A DNA stretch of 64,000 nt, from assembly GCA_036499025.1 (NCBI GenBank), contig DASYEM010000079.1:1-64000 (forward strand), in the 5' to 3' direction. The translations under genes were made by a program, and so were the position numbers. Shown here in pieces: positions 26,149-35,473 of the stretch. The notes under the pieces were generated by a model that saw only the letters and a list, made by a program, of their open reading frames with translations, did not search any database and was not told the origin of the DNA. This stretch comes from Parvibaculum sp036499025. GTDB lineage: Bacteria; Pseudomonadota; Alphaproteobacteria; Parvibaculales; Parvibaculaceae. Positions within the stretch are counted from its first letter, which is position 1, and each line of letters opens with the position of its first letter.

Positions 26149-27674
26149 TCCTTCGCCACCGTCACATCGGCAAAGCTGCTCTTCGACACGGCCCTAAAGA
26201 CCAGCGTCAGCACGGCGGCGACAGCGAGGTTCAGGATCACCGTATAAAGCGCCGCATAGCCCGGAATGGTCAGTGTGCCGATCACGAGCGGCCAGGTCGA
26301 TGTTTTGAACTCCAGCATCCATGCCATCCACGTGCCGGTGCCGAGGCCGACAGCCCAGCCGATCAGCAAGGCGCGCGGATCGAACCAGCGCGTATAGAGG
26401 CCGAAGAAGACGGCGGGCAGGGTCTGGATCATCCAGATGCCGCCGAGAAGCTGAAGCTGGATCGCCAGCTTGGTGTCGAGCATCAGCACGAAGAAAAGCG
26501 CGCCGATCTTTGCCACCAGCGAGACGATCTTCGCCACGCGCGCTTCGTCTTGCGAGGTGCAGTCCGGTTTCAGATATTCTTTGTAGATATTGCGCGTGAA
26601 GAGGTTCGCAATCGCAATCGACATGATCGCGGCGGGCACCAGCGCGCCGATGCCGATGGCGGCGAAAGCGACGCCGACGAACCAGCCCTTGAACTGATCG
26701 AGGAAAAGGGCGGGCACCGCGAAGTTCGCGCCGTAGCGCGCGAAGCCTTCGGCAAATTCCGGTTTCGTCGCGACGCCGGATGCATAGGCCATGTAGCCGA
26801 GCAGAGCGAGGAGGCCGAGCACCAGCGAATAGGCGGGCAGGATCGCGGCGTTGCGGCGGATCACATGAGACGAGCTTGCGCTCAGTACGCCGGTCATCGA
26901 ATGGGGATAGAGGAAAAGCGCGAGCGCCGAGCCCAATGCCAGCGTCGCATAGGCGCTCCAACTACCAAGGCTGCCGACTGGCGGCGTTGCGAGCGTCAGT
27001 TTCGCGGGCGGCACAGCGCCGAAGATCGCGGCATAACCGCCGAGCTTTGCCGGGATGATGATGACGGCGGCAATGACCGTGATGTAGATCAGCAGGTCTT
27101 TCACAATCGCGATCATCGCGGGGGCGCGCAAACCGCTCGTATAGGTGAAGGCGGCGAGAATGACGAAGGCGATGATGAGCGGCAGATGGCCGATCATGCC
27201 ATGCGTTTCGACGCCGAGCGCACCGATCACGACTTCCATGCCGACAAGCTGCAGCGCGATGTAGGGCATGGTGGCGAGAATGCCGGTCAAGGCGACGGCG
27301 AGCGCGAGGCCGCTATGGCCGTAACGGCCTTTGACGAAATCGGATGCGGTGACGAAGCCATGCTTCTTGGCGACCGACCAGAGGCGCGGGAAGATCACGA
27401 AGACCATGGGGTAGACGAGGATCGTATAGGGCACGGCGAAGAAGCCCATCGCGCCGGCGCTGAAAACGAGCGCGGGAACCGCGATGAAGGTATAGGCCGT
27501 GTAGAGGTCGCCGCCGAGGAGGAACCAGGTGACGACGGTGCCGAAGCGCTGGCCGCCGAGGCCCCATTCATTGATGTGATTGAGGTCGCCCGCGCGCCAG
27601 CGCGCGGCGGCAAAGCCCATGATGGTGACGAAGCCGAACAGGCCGACAAAAACAATAAGCGCGGTCCACTGCAT
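26139..27674 (-). CDS. sodium:solute symporter family permease (MctP-like)
   Basis: An inner-membrane sodium-coupled carrier of 511 residues with about 13 hydrophobic helices. GGQRFGTVVTWFLLGGDLYTAYTFIAVPALVF near the N-terminus is typical of monocarboxylate and amino-acid carriers of the SSS family (quoted by its key elements GGDLYTAYTF and SAGAMGFF). It is preceded by a DUF3311 gene with only a 5-nt gap, an arrangement shared with MctP-type short-chain carboxylate permeases. The substrate is inferred, not shown. Confidence 0.87.
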   Translation of the reverse strand: MQWTALIVFVGLFGFVTIMGFAAARWRAGDLNHINEWGLGGQRFGTVVTWFLLGGDLYTAYTFIAVPALVFSAGAMGFFAVPYTILVYPMVFVIFPRLWSVAKKHGFVTASDFVKGRYGHSGLALAVALTGILATMPYIALQLVGMEVVIGALGVETHGMIGHLPLIIAFVILAAFTYTSGLRAPAMIAIVKDLLIYITVIAAVIIIPAKLGGYAAIFGAVPPAKLTLATPPVGSLGSWSAYATLALGSALALFLYPHSMTGVLSASSSHVIRRNAAILPAYSLVLGLLALLGYMAYASGVATKPEFAEGFARYGANFAVPALFLDQFKGWFVGVAFAAIGIGALVPAAIMSIAIANLFTRNIYKEYLKPDCTSQDEARVAKIVSLVAKIGALFFVLMLDTKLAIQLQLLGGIWMIQTLPAVFFGLYTRWFDPRALLIGWAVGLGTGTWMAWMLEFKTSTWPLVIGTLTIPGYAALYTVILNLAVAAVLTLVFRAVSKSSFADVTVAKDYA

Positions 27675-27679
27675 GGTTT

Positions 27680-27895
27680 TTATTCTTTTTCAGTGAGGAG
27701 ATAGACCGAGATGGTCAGCGCGGCGCTGATCCCGATCCACATCAGCTGATACCAGTAAAAGAAGGGCACGCCGCCGAGGGCCGGCTCGGTCGTGTTGAAA
27801 AAGGGCACCCAGAGCACGGCAATGAAAGGCACGAAGATGACGGGGATAAGCCAGCGGCGCTTGCGCCCGGTTGTCGTCGTTTCTCTGTCGGCCAT
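27680..27895 (-). CDS. DUF3311 small membrane protein, symporter partner
   Basis: A 71-residue protein with two hydrophobic helices (IPVIFVPFIAVLWVPFF and FYWYQLMWIGISAALTISVYLL), the second ending in a short charged tail. It starts at 27895, where the conserved part begins after a charged MADRETTTTGRKRR stretch. It ends 5 nt before the symporter gene, and such pairs are common, so it is probably an accessory subunit. Confidence 0.85.
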   Translation of the reverse strand: MADRETTTTGRKRRWLIPVIFVPFIAVLWVPFFNTTEPALGGVPFFYWYQLMWIGISAALTISVYLLTEKE

Positions 27896-28081
27896 GCGTA
27901 CTCGCCTTCGCGTGAAGGATCGCAAGGGAGGAATGGCGGCGTCGATCGGAGGCCACGGCAACGGCGCGCGCCTCAAGTCCCCCTTGCGGAATCCCGTTTG
28001 GTTCTTATTGCCGGATTGCCGCGTCCCGCCGGAACATTAGTTCGGCGGAGAGAACCTGTCACGCGTCCAATGGGCGAGGGT

Positions 28082-31000
28082 CTATTCGCCCGCCGCCATC
28101 GGCAGGTCGAGTTCGGCGGGTTCTTTGCGGCCGCCGAAGCGCGTGCCGAGGCGGTCGAGATAGATGTAAAGGACGGGCGTTATGTAGAGCGTCAGAAGCT
28201 GGGAGAGGATCAGACCGCCGACGACGGCGAGGCCCAGGGGCTGGCGCACTTCGCCGCCTTCGCCCATGCCGAAGGCGATGGGCAGTGTGCCGACCAGCGC
28301 CGCCATGGTCGTCATCATAATCGGGCGGAAGCGGATGACGGCGGCCCGGAAGATCGCTTCTTCCGGCCTCATACCCTCACGGCGTTCCCGCTCCAGTGCG
28401 AAGTCGATCATCATGATCGCGTTCTTTTTCACGATGCCGATCAGCATGATCATGCCGACGAAGGCATAGAGCGTCAGCGGCATGCCGAAGAGCATCAGCG
28501 TCAGCAACGCGCCGACGGCGGCCGACGGCAGGCCGGAAAGGATCGTCAGCGGGTGAATGAAGCTCTCATAGAGAATGCCGAGAACGATATAGACCGTGAG
28601 GATCGCAAGACCGAGCAGCAAGCCAAGGCCGCTCATGGAGCTCTGGAACGCTTGCGCCGTGCCCTGGAAGCTCGTCGTCACCGTGTCCGGCAATTTGATC
28701 TGTTCCTGCACCGCGTTGATCGCGCTGACGGCGTTGCTGAGCGCGACGCCGGGCGCAAGATTGAAGGAGATTGTGACGGCGGGGAGCTGGCCGAGATGAT
28801 TTTCGGTGAGCGAGGTCGCGGTGTGGCGCGTCTTCGTCACGGCCGTCAGCGGAACGAGGCTACCCGACGTCGATCTCACGTAAAGACGCTCGAGCGCGGC
28901 GGCGTCTTCCTGATATTTGTCGAGCAGTTCCATGACGACTTCATATTGGTCGGTCGAGGTGTAGATCGTCGAAATCTGGATGCCGCCAAAAGCCGAAGCC
29001 AGCGCGTTCTGAATTTGCTCTGGCGTCACGCCGAGGGTCGCGGCGCGATCGCGGTCGATATCGACATTGAGCGTCGGCGTCGAAAGATCGAGATCGCTGG
29101 TGACGTCCTGAAAGCCCTTGGTCGTCGCAAGCGCCGCCTGCAGGCGCCCGGCGCTTTCGTAAAGCGTCGTCGGGTCGATGTCCTGCAGCGTGTATTGATA
29201 GGTCGCCTTCGAGGATTGGCCGCCGACTTGCAGCGCCGGTGGATTTTGCAGATAGACCTTGAGGCCGGGAATGACCGCAAGTTTCGGCCGCAATTCCTGA
29301 ATGATCTCGTCGGCGGAAAGATCGCGTTGGTTGCGCGGCTTCAGGCGCATGAAGATGGTGCCGTTGTTGATGCTCGGGCGCGAGCCGCTGGAACCGATGG
29401 CAGACATGACGGCGGCGACGTTCGGATCCTTCATGATGATCTGCGCCGCCTGACGCTGGTGGCGCACCATGTCATCGTAGGAAATGCCGTTGGGCCCCTC
29501 AGTCGTGGCGCGGATCTGGCCGGTATCGCCACTCGGCAGGAAGTCTTTCGGAATGACCTTGAAGAGGATGAAGGTCGCCGCGAGGCTCGCCAGGAAAATC
29601 ATGAATACGATGCGGTGATGTTTGATGCCGCTGCGCAGCGTGCGCTCGTAGAAGCTTTCCATTTTGTCGAAGGTGCGTTCGCTCCAACGCAAAATGGCGA
29701 TCTGGCGCTCCGGCGCGTCATCATGCTTGCGCGCGCGGATCATGCGGCTGCACAGCATCGGCGTCAGCGTTACCGATACGAGCCCCGAAACTACGATGGC
29801 AAGCACGATGGTCACGGCGAATTCATGCAGCAGCCGCCCGACGATGCCGCCCATGAAGAGCACTGGAATGAAGACGGCGGCGAGAGAAACCGTCATCGAC
29901 AAAATCGTGAAGCCGATTTCGCGGGCGCCTTTCAGCGCCGCCTCGAAAGGTTTCTCGCCTTCTTCTATGTGACGCATGATGTTTTCGAGCATCACAATGG
30001 CGTCGTCGACGACGAAGCCGACCGCGAGCGTCAATGCCATCAGCGACAGATTGTCGAGGCTGTAGCCCAGAAACGCCATGCCGCCGAAGGTGCCGATGAC
30101 CGAGATGGGCAAGGCGAGCGAGGGAATGATCGTCGCCGACAAGGTGCGCAAGAAGAGAAAGATCACCATGACGACGAGCAGCGCGGCAAGTCCCAGCGTC
30201 AGTTGCACGTCGTGAACGGACGCCCGGATCGACTCGCTGCGATCGTAGAGAACATCGATCGAGATCGAGGCAGGCAACTGTTCTTCAAAACCCGGCAGTA
30301 CTTTCTTGATCGCATCGACGACTTCGATGGTGTTGGCGCCGGGCTGTCGCTGAATGGCGAGAATGACGCCGCGCGTATCGCCGGCCCAGCTTGCCTGTTT
30401 GTCGTTTTCGACGCTGTCGAACACTTTGCCGAGATCGCCAAGGCGTACTGGCGCGCCGTCGCGCCAGGCGACGATTTGCTGCCGAAAAGCTTCGGCGTCC
30501 GTGAGCTGACCTTCGGACTGGATGAGCGTCGTGCGCGTCGGGCCGCTCAGCGATCCTGTCGGATTGTTGACGTTGGCCGCATTCGCCGCCGTCGTTACTT
30601 CGTCGATGCCGAGACCGCGCGCGGCGAGCGCATCGGGGTTCAGCTGAATGCGCACCGCATATTTCTGCGAGCCATAGACGTTGACCTGCGCCACGCCGTC
30701 GACGGTGGAAATACGGCGACCGAGCAGCGTCTCGCCATATTTGTCGACTTCCGACAGCGGCATGGTCGGCGAGCTGATGGTCAGGAACAAAATGGGCGAA
30801 TCCGCCGGATTGACCTTGCGCAGGGTCGGCGGGCTTGGCATCCCGTCCGGCAACTGGCGTTGCGCGGCGGAAATCGCGGACTGCACGTCTTGCGCGGCGG
30901 CGTCGATGTCGCGGTCGAGCTTGAACTGCAGGATGATGCGGGTCGAGCCGAGACTCGACGTCGAGGTCATCTGGTCGATGCCCGCAATCGTCGAGAACTG

Positions 31001-31207
31001 GCTTTCGAGCGGCGTCGCCACCGATGACGCCATGGTTTCAGGCGATGCGCCAGGCAGCGAGGCGGAAACCTGGATCGTCGGGAAATCGACTTTCGGCAAC
31101 TCGCTGACGGGCAGCGTCGTATATCCGAAGAGACCGAACAGCACGAAGGCGACCATAAGCAAGGTCGTCATGACGGGCCGGCGGATGAACGTCTCGGATA
31201 AATTCAT
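28082..31207 (-). CDS. RND multidrug efflux transporter, inner-membrane subunit (MdtB/MdtC/AcrB-like)
   Basis: A proton-driven exporter of 1,041 residues, normal for HAE1-type RND pumps. The N-terminus (NLSETFIRRPVMTTLLMVA) is the first membrane helix. Two large periplasmic loops follow helices 1 and 7. Helix 4 contains VGFVVDDAIVMLENIMRH (key Asp pair for proton relay) and the first loop carries DVQSAISAAQRQLP. The start overlaps the adaptor gene by 4 bp (31204-31207). No outer-membrane TolC-type gene is next to it, so it probably borrows one. The substrate range is unknown. Confidence 0.92.
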   Translation of the reverse strand: MNLSETFIRRPVMTTLLMVAFVLFGLFGYTTLPVSELPKVDFPTIQVSASLPGASPETMASSVATPLESQFSTIAGIDQMTSTSSLGSTRIILQFKLDRDIDAAAQDVQSAISAAQRQLPDGMPSPPTLRKVNPADSPILFLTISSPTMPLSEVDKYGETLLGRRISTVDGVAQVNVYGSQKYAVRIQLNPDALAARGLGIDEVTTAANAANVNNPTGSLSGPTRTTLIQSEGQLTDAEAFRQQIVAWRDGAPVRLGDLGKVFDSVENDKQASWAGDTRGVILAIQRQPGANTIEVVDAIKKVLPGFEEQLPASISIDVLYDRSESIRASVHDVQLTLGLAALLVVMVIFLFLRTLSATIIPSLALPISVIGTFGGMAFLGYSLDNLSLMALTLAVGFVVDDAIVMLENIMRHIEEGEKPFEAALKGAREIGFTILSMTVSLAAVFIPVLFMGGIVGRLLHEFAVTIVLAIVVSGLVSVTLTPMLCSRMIRARKHDDAPERQIAILRWSERTFDKMESFYERTLRSGIKHHRIVFMIFLASLAATFILFKVIPKDFLPSGDTGQIRATTEGPNGISYDDMVRHQRQAAQIIMKDPNVAAVMSAIGSSGSRPSINNGTIFMRLKPRNQRDLSADEIIQELRPKLAVIPGLKVYLQNPPALQVGGQSSKATYQYTLQDIDPTTLYESAGRLQAALATTKGFQDVTSDLDLSTPTLNVDIDRDRAATLGVTPEQIQNALASAFGGIQISTIYTSTDQYEVVMELLDKYQEDAAALERLYVRSTSGSLVPLTAVTKTRHTATSLTENHLGQLPAVTISFNLAPGVALSNAVSAINAVQEQIKLPDTVTTSFQGTAQAFQSSMSGLGLLLGLAILTVYIVLGILYESFIHPLTILSGLPSAAVGALLTLMLFGMPLTLYAFVGMIMLIGIVKKNAIMMIDFALERERREGMRPEEAIFRAAVIRFRPIMMTTMAALVGTLPIAFGMGEGGEVRQPLGLAVVGGLILSQLLTLYITPVLYIYLDRLGTRFGGRKEPAELDLPMAAGE

Positions 31208-32379
31208 GAGTTGGCGTCGCCTTGTGCGATGCTGACGATCTTCACTTTACCGCCCGGAGCGACGCGCAACTGGCCGTCCGTAATGACGGTCTCGCCCGCC
31301 TTCAACTCGCCGGCGACAGCCGACATGTCGGCGTCCTGATAGAGCACGGTGACTGCGCGTATCTCGACCGTCTTGTCCGCCTTCACCACATAGACGAAAA
31401 GCCCCGTCTGGCCGGTATTCACCGCTTCGCGCGGCACCGTGACCGCCGATTTCAGATCGTCGAGGCGCACGCGCACGTCGACGAACTCGCCGGGCACGAG
31501 GCGGAGGTCTGGATTGTCGTAGGTGGCGCGCAATTCGATGGTGCCGCTCGCCACGTTCACCGTATTGGCGATGAAATCGATGGGCGCGGTGATGTCGGGC
31601 GCGTCCTTCCCGCCGTCATGGGCTTTCAGCGAAGCGACGAGGGCGTTTTCCGTCATCCGGGCCTGCAGCTTGGGAAGATTTTGCTGGGCGAGTGCGAAGG
31701 AGATCTTCACGGGCTGTATCTGCGTCACGACGACAAGCGCGCCTGTGTCGTTCGCTTTGATGATGTTGCCGGCATCGACGAGGATCGGTCCGGTCTTGCC
31801 ATCGACGGGCGAGCGGATTTCCGTGTAGCCGAGTTGCAACTGAGCTTGATCGACGGCGGCCTGATCGGCGGCGACGCTGCCGGCCAGCGCCTTCGACTGA
31901 GCGGAAGCCGCGTCGCGCGTCTGTTCCGACACGTAGCCTTTTTTCACCAGCGAATTGGCGCGGCCGAGATCGAGACGGGCGTTGGCGAGCTGCGCCTGAT
32001 CGCGTTGCAGGTTCGCCTGCGCGGCGCGGAGCGCGGCTTCATAAGGCGCGCGGTCGATCTGGAAGAGCAGGTCGCCTTTGTGAACGAGCTGGCCTTCCTT
32101 GAAGCCGGCGGCGACGATCTGGCCGTCGATGCGCGATTTCACCTGAACGGTGGCATTCGCCATCACGGTGCCGATTGCCTGGGCATAGACAGGCACGTCG
32201 CGCGCTTCGGCGGTTGCCACCGTCACGGGGGGCACGTCATGGGCTTTGGCAGCCTTGTCGGGACCGGATGAGCCAAATGTTCCGCGAAGCACGAGAACAG
32301 CGAGGAGGGCGATACCGGCGGCGATAAAAATCCAGCGCCGAGGGTGCCGTCTTATGTTGAATTTTTCGATGATATTCAT
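31204..32379 (-). CDS. RND efflux periplasmic adaptor (membrane fusion protein, MdtA-like)
   Basis: Links the RND pump to an outer-membrane channel. 391 residues with one N-terminal membrane anchor (IFIAAGIALLAVLVLRG). Lipoyl/barrel-sandwich sequence (VQVKSRIDGQIVAAGFKEGQ and GYTEIRSPVDGKTGPILVDAG) flanks a coiled-coil hairpin at about 120-185. AGGAAA lies before the ATG. First gene of the two-gene pump operon; no dedicated regulator gene is adjacent. Confidence 0.91.
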   Translation of the reverse strand: MNIIEKFNIRRHPRRWIFIAAGIALLAVLVLRGTFGSSGPDKAAKAHDVPPVTVATAEARDVPVYAQAIGTVMANATVQVKSRIDGQIVAAGFKEGQLVHKGDLLFQIDRAPYEAALRAAQANLQRDQAQLANARLDLGRANSLVKKGYVSEQTRDAASAQSKALAGSVAADQAAVDQAQLQLGYTEIRSPVDGKTGPILVDAGNIIKANDTGALVVVTQIQPVKISFALAQQNLPKLQARMTENALVASLKAHDGGKDAPDITAPIDFIANTVNVASGTIELRATYDNPDLRLVPGEFVDVRVRLDDLKSAVTVPREAVNTGQTGLFVYVVKADKTVEIRAVTVLYQDADMSAVAGELKAGETVITDGQLRVAPGGKVKIVSIAQGDANS

Positions 32380-32725
32380 GGGGTTTCCTGCGGCGCCGAC
32401 GGGCGTCGCCGTTCATCAAACGGGCGTATGGCGCCTCTCCGTCGCAAAGCCGGGCACAATTGTTTCAAACGTTAATACAAGAGCTTAGCGGCGTTCACGA
32501 GAGCCTTAAGGACCGGGCGTTATTGCGGGTGAAGCGGCGGTCCGGTTGTCCGTCCTCTTCATAAGGGGCGGTTATGTCACTTCGAAGACAAGTTAAAAGG
32601 CGCAAAGCCGGGCAAATAGCCGTCTCGCTGCGGATCACGATTTCGTGTACGACCTCATTATTGAAACTCATTCTCAGCTTCATTATCACTGACCCCGGAC
32701 GGGGTCCTACCAAGGGGAATTGCCG
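32380..32725. other. divergent regulatory region between the RND pump and iron operon
   Basis: 346 bases without a supported gene. It holds the iron-responsive promoter at 32661-32689 and a GACCCC-GGAC-GGGGTC hairpin at 32691-32706 that would lie at the very 5' end of that transcript. The pump-side promoter is not clear to me. Confidence 0.6.
32661..32689 (+). promoter_or_regulatory. promoter with overlapping iron-responsive (IRO/RirA-type) box
   Basis: TTGAAA (32661-32666), a 17-nt spacer and TATCAC (32684-32689) form a good sigma-70 promoter. TGA-AACTCATTC-TCA at 32662-32676 matches the TGA-N9-TCA iron-responsive operator known from rhizobia and overlaps the -35 box, where a repressor would block transcription when iron is plentiful. 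It drives the porin/FtrD/P19 genes. Confidence 0.6.
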
Positions 32726-33883
32726 ATGACTGCAAACCGAAACGCGAGCCGGGCATCCAACGCTGTTTTGCCGGGATTTGCCGCGTTATTGCTGATGGGG
32801 ACCTGCCTTGCGACGACGGCGGCCCGCGCCGAGGACGTCGTTCCTGAAATCTCCGCTTCCGTGATCGGCACTTATCAGAGCCCGAGCGATAGCCGCGCCA
32901 ATGACGAAGCCTCGCTCCGCCCGGAAATCTGGGTGGCGGTTCCGGTCGCCGGCATCGGCGGCAAGATTCACGCCCATCTCGAGGCGACGACCTCGCCCCG
33001 CGTCGATGGCGTCTCGACCTATCTAGGCGACGCCAACGCCAATGTCGGCACGGCGACGAATGGCGCCGGCCACGGTCGCGTCCAGATTTCGGAACTCTAT
33101 TACGAGTTCGGCGGCGAAGGTCTCTCGATCAATGTCGGTCTTCTCGACACGACCGCCTTCCTCGACGCCAGTGCTTTTCAGGGCGATGAGCACACGCAGT
33201 TCATGAATGCGACGCTCGTCCACAACGCCACCATCGAATTTCCCGACTACACGCTCGGCTTTGCCGCCAGCACCGAAGGCGACGGCTTCATGCCGGGCGT
33301 CACGGTCGTCGTCGGCGGTTCGAACGGTCTCGGCGACAATGCCAGCCACTCCTATCCCGACCTCTTCGACATGCGCAGCACGGGCCGTGGCGTCTTCGCC
33401 GCCGCCGAACTCGGCTGGGCCATTCCGGCGCTTGGCGACGAGGGTGCAGCCCGTCTCGGCGTCTGGACCAACACGGCCGACCACGCCTATCTCGACGGCA
33501 GCTCGGGCACGCCGGACAATAAGGGCGTTTATGGCACGCTTGAAGGCACGGCGCTCGATCTCGGCTGGTCGCTTCGCGCCGGTCTCGCCGACAAGGACGT
33601 CTCGCCTGCCGACTGGTTCCTCGGCGCGGCGCTCCAGCACAAGTTCGGCGAGAAGGTCACGGCCGGCATCGGCATCACCGAGACGGGTCTTTCCAGCGAT
33701 GCTTCGGGTCCGGGCTTCGACGACAGCACCGAAGCCGAACTCTATGTGAAATACGATGTCATCCCGCATGTCAGCCTGACGCCGTCGGTGCAGTGGATTC
33801 GCAATCCGGGCTTCGACAGCTCCGACACCGTGATCGACAAGGATAACTGGATCGTTGGTTTCCGTATCGGACTCGACGTCTAA
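32726..33883 (+). CDS. OprB-like outer-membrane porin
   Basis: A 385-residue exported beta-barrel resembling carbohydrate-selective porins of the OprB family: signal peptide to about residue 36 (TTAARA), SELYYEFGGEGLSINVGLLD in the first third, and a C-terminal VSLTPSVQWIRNPGFDS followed by a final FRIGLDV strand. The start is ATG 32726 with AGGGG 8 nt upstream. It sits at the head of an operon with iron-uptake genes and behind an iron box, so it may admit an iron-bearing compound; this is inference. Confidence 0.78.
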   Translation: MTANRNASRASNAVLPGFAALLLMGTCLATTAARAEDVVPEISASVIGTYQSPSDSRANDEASLRPEIWVAVPVAGIGGKIHAHLEATTSPRVDGVSTYLGDANANVGTATNGAGHGRVQISELYYEFGGEGLSINVGLLDTTAFLDASAFQGDEHTQFMNATLVHNATIEFPDYTLGFAASTEGDGFMPGVTVVVGGSNGLGDNASHSYPDLFDMRSTGRGVFAAAELGWAIPALGDEGAARLGVWTNTADHAYLDGSSGTPDNKGVYGTLEGTALDLGWSLRAGLADKDVSPADWFLGAALQHKFGEKVTAGIGITETGLSSDASGPGFDDSTEAELYVKYDVIPHVSLTPSVQWIRNPGFDSSDTVIDKDNWIVGFRIGLDV

Positions 33884-33960
33884 GAAAGTTCGAGACGCAC
33901 TCAACTCAACGGGAGTGTGAAGACGCTGAGCTGGGCCGGGGGGCTTAAGTTGGCGGTTCG

Positions 33961-35433
33961 ATGGTAGTGATCGATACAAGCAAGCGCCGTGCAGGCGCGG
34001 CCGTCGGCGTCGCGGGACCAGAGATCTGGTTCCGCGCGCATACGCCGCGTCCCGGCCTCTTTCCCGGCCTCGCTGCGGCGATGGAAGCGTTTTTCACGCG
34101 CCATCGCCGCAAGCTGCCCTATGTGCATGCCGTCTTCTTCGTCGGCTTCCTCGTCGCCATCATCCTTCCGCTCTTCCTGCCTCTGCCGCCGGAAGATGCG
34201 ACGCCGCTCAACAACTTCACGCTGGCGGTCAATTTTTCCTTTTGGGGTCTCTGGTTTCCGCTGGTTTTTCTCTCGGTCCTCTTCACCGGACGGAGCTGGT
34301 GCGGCGTGCTCTGTCCGATGGGGGCCGCGTCCGAATGGGCGAACCGCGTCGGGCTGAAGCGCAAGATTCCCGGCTGGCTGCGCTGGGAAGGCGCGCCCAT
34401 CGTCAGCTTCCTCGTCATCACCGTTCTCGGCCAGACGGTCGGCGTGCGCGATCATCCGCTCGGCATCGCCGAAGTATTCGGCGGCACACTGCTGGCGGCG
34501 CTCGCCATCGGCTTTCTCTATGGTCGCAACAAACGCGCCTGGTGCCGCCATGCCTGTCCCATCGGCTTGCTGCTCGGCGTCTTCTCTCGGCTCGGCGCGG
34601 TGCAGTTCGCCGTGAAGAGCAAGCATCCGGGCGGCGATCTCTATACCGAACGCGGCGTCTGCCCGACCATGATCGCCATTCCGCGCAAGGAAGAATCCCG
34701 CCACTGCATCGAATGTTTCCGCTGCGTGAAACCGTCCTCGCCCGGCGGCCTCTTTCTCCGCCTGCGCGCGCCCGGCGATGAAGTCGCGCGCATCCGCGAC
34801 CACAATCCGAACATGGCCGAGCTCTGGTTCATGTTCCTCGGCACCGGGGCGGCGCTTGGCGGCTTTCTCTGGCTCGCCCTGTCCAGCTACCAGACGATCC
34901 GCATGGCCGTCGGCGCATGGGCGATCGAACACGGCATGTTTTGGGTCGGCTCGCCCGGCCCGTGGTGGCTGATGAGCGTGCATCCCGAAGCGCGCGAAGT
35001 TTTCACCTGGCTCGATTTCGGCATGATCGTCGGCTTCATGATGGGCTGGGCCTTGTTGCTCGCCGCCGGGCTTTTCGTGGCGACGGGCGTTTCGGCCTGG
35101 CTGGCTGGGCGCTTCGGCAGCGCCGATGCATTCGCCACGCGCTTTGTCGAGCTCGGCTACCAGTTCGCGCCCGCCGCGATGGTCTCTCTGCTGATCGGTC
35201 TCGGCGGCAAGCTTTTCGATACGGCTGTGGCGGCGGGCATTCCCGCAAGCGAAGTCGGCGCGCTGAAAGCGGCGCTGCTCGGCGGCGCCGTCATCTGGGG
35301 TCTTGTGCTTGCCACGCGCATTCTCTCGCGGCAGGGCGTTTCGCCGCGCGGTCGCATCGCGGCGCTCGTGCCCGGCCTTATAGGAAGTCTCTTTATCGCG
35401 TTCTGCTGGTGGCCTGCGGTCATCGGTTCCTGA
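33961..35433 (+). CDS. FtrD-like polytopic 4Fe-4S membrane protein
   Basis: A 490-residue inner-membrane protein with several hydrophobic helices. It carries cluster-binding motifs CGVLCPMG and CRHACPIG in the first half and CIECFRCVKP near residue 240, the NosR/CcoG/FtrD arrangement. Its partner P19 gene starts 40 nt downstream, which points to the FtrD role in FtrABCD-type iron uptake, feeding electrons across the membrane. The FtrB cupredoxin and FtrC permease genes are absent here. The upstream ribosome-binding site is weak. Confidence 0.8.
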   Translation: MVVIDTSKRRAGAAVGVAGPEIWFRAHTPRPGLFPGLAAAMEAFFTRHRRKLPYVHAVFFVGFLVAIILPLFLPLPPEDATPLNNFTLAVNFSFWGLWFPLVFLSVLFTGRSWCGVLCPMGAASEWANRVGLKRKIPGWLRWEGAPIVSFLVITVLGQTVGVRDHPLGIAEVFGGTLLAALAIGFLYGRNKRAWCRHACPIGLLLGVFSRLGAVQFAVKSKHPGGDLYTERGVCPTMIAIPRKEESRHCIECFRCVKPSSPGGLFLRLRAPGDEVARIRDHNPNMAELWFMFLGTGAALGGFLWLALSSYQTIRMAVGAWAIEHGMFWVGSPGPWWLMSVHPEAREVFTWLDFGMIVGFMMGWALLLAAGLFVATGVSAWLAGRFGSADAFATRFVELGYQFAPAAMVSLLIGLGGKLFDTAVAAGIPASEVGALKAALLGGAVIWGLVLATRILSRQGVSPRGRIAALVPGLIGSLFIAFCWWPAVIGS

Positions 35434-35473
35434 TTTTACCAGCCTGCCCAACCAAGTCTGAAAGGACAATAAG

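Noticed and set aside
28026..28047. Inverted repeat CCGCC...GGCGG downstream of the RND pump gene
   Set aside because: The stem is bulged and there is no T run on the minus strand, so I could not support a terminator call.
27998..31027. A 1,009-residue plus-strand reading frame
   Set aside because: It is the exact antisense of the RND pump gene, is Arg/His/Asp-rich with no recognisable domain, and arises from GC-rich codon structure.
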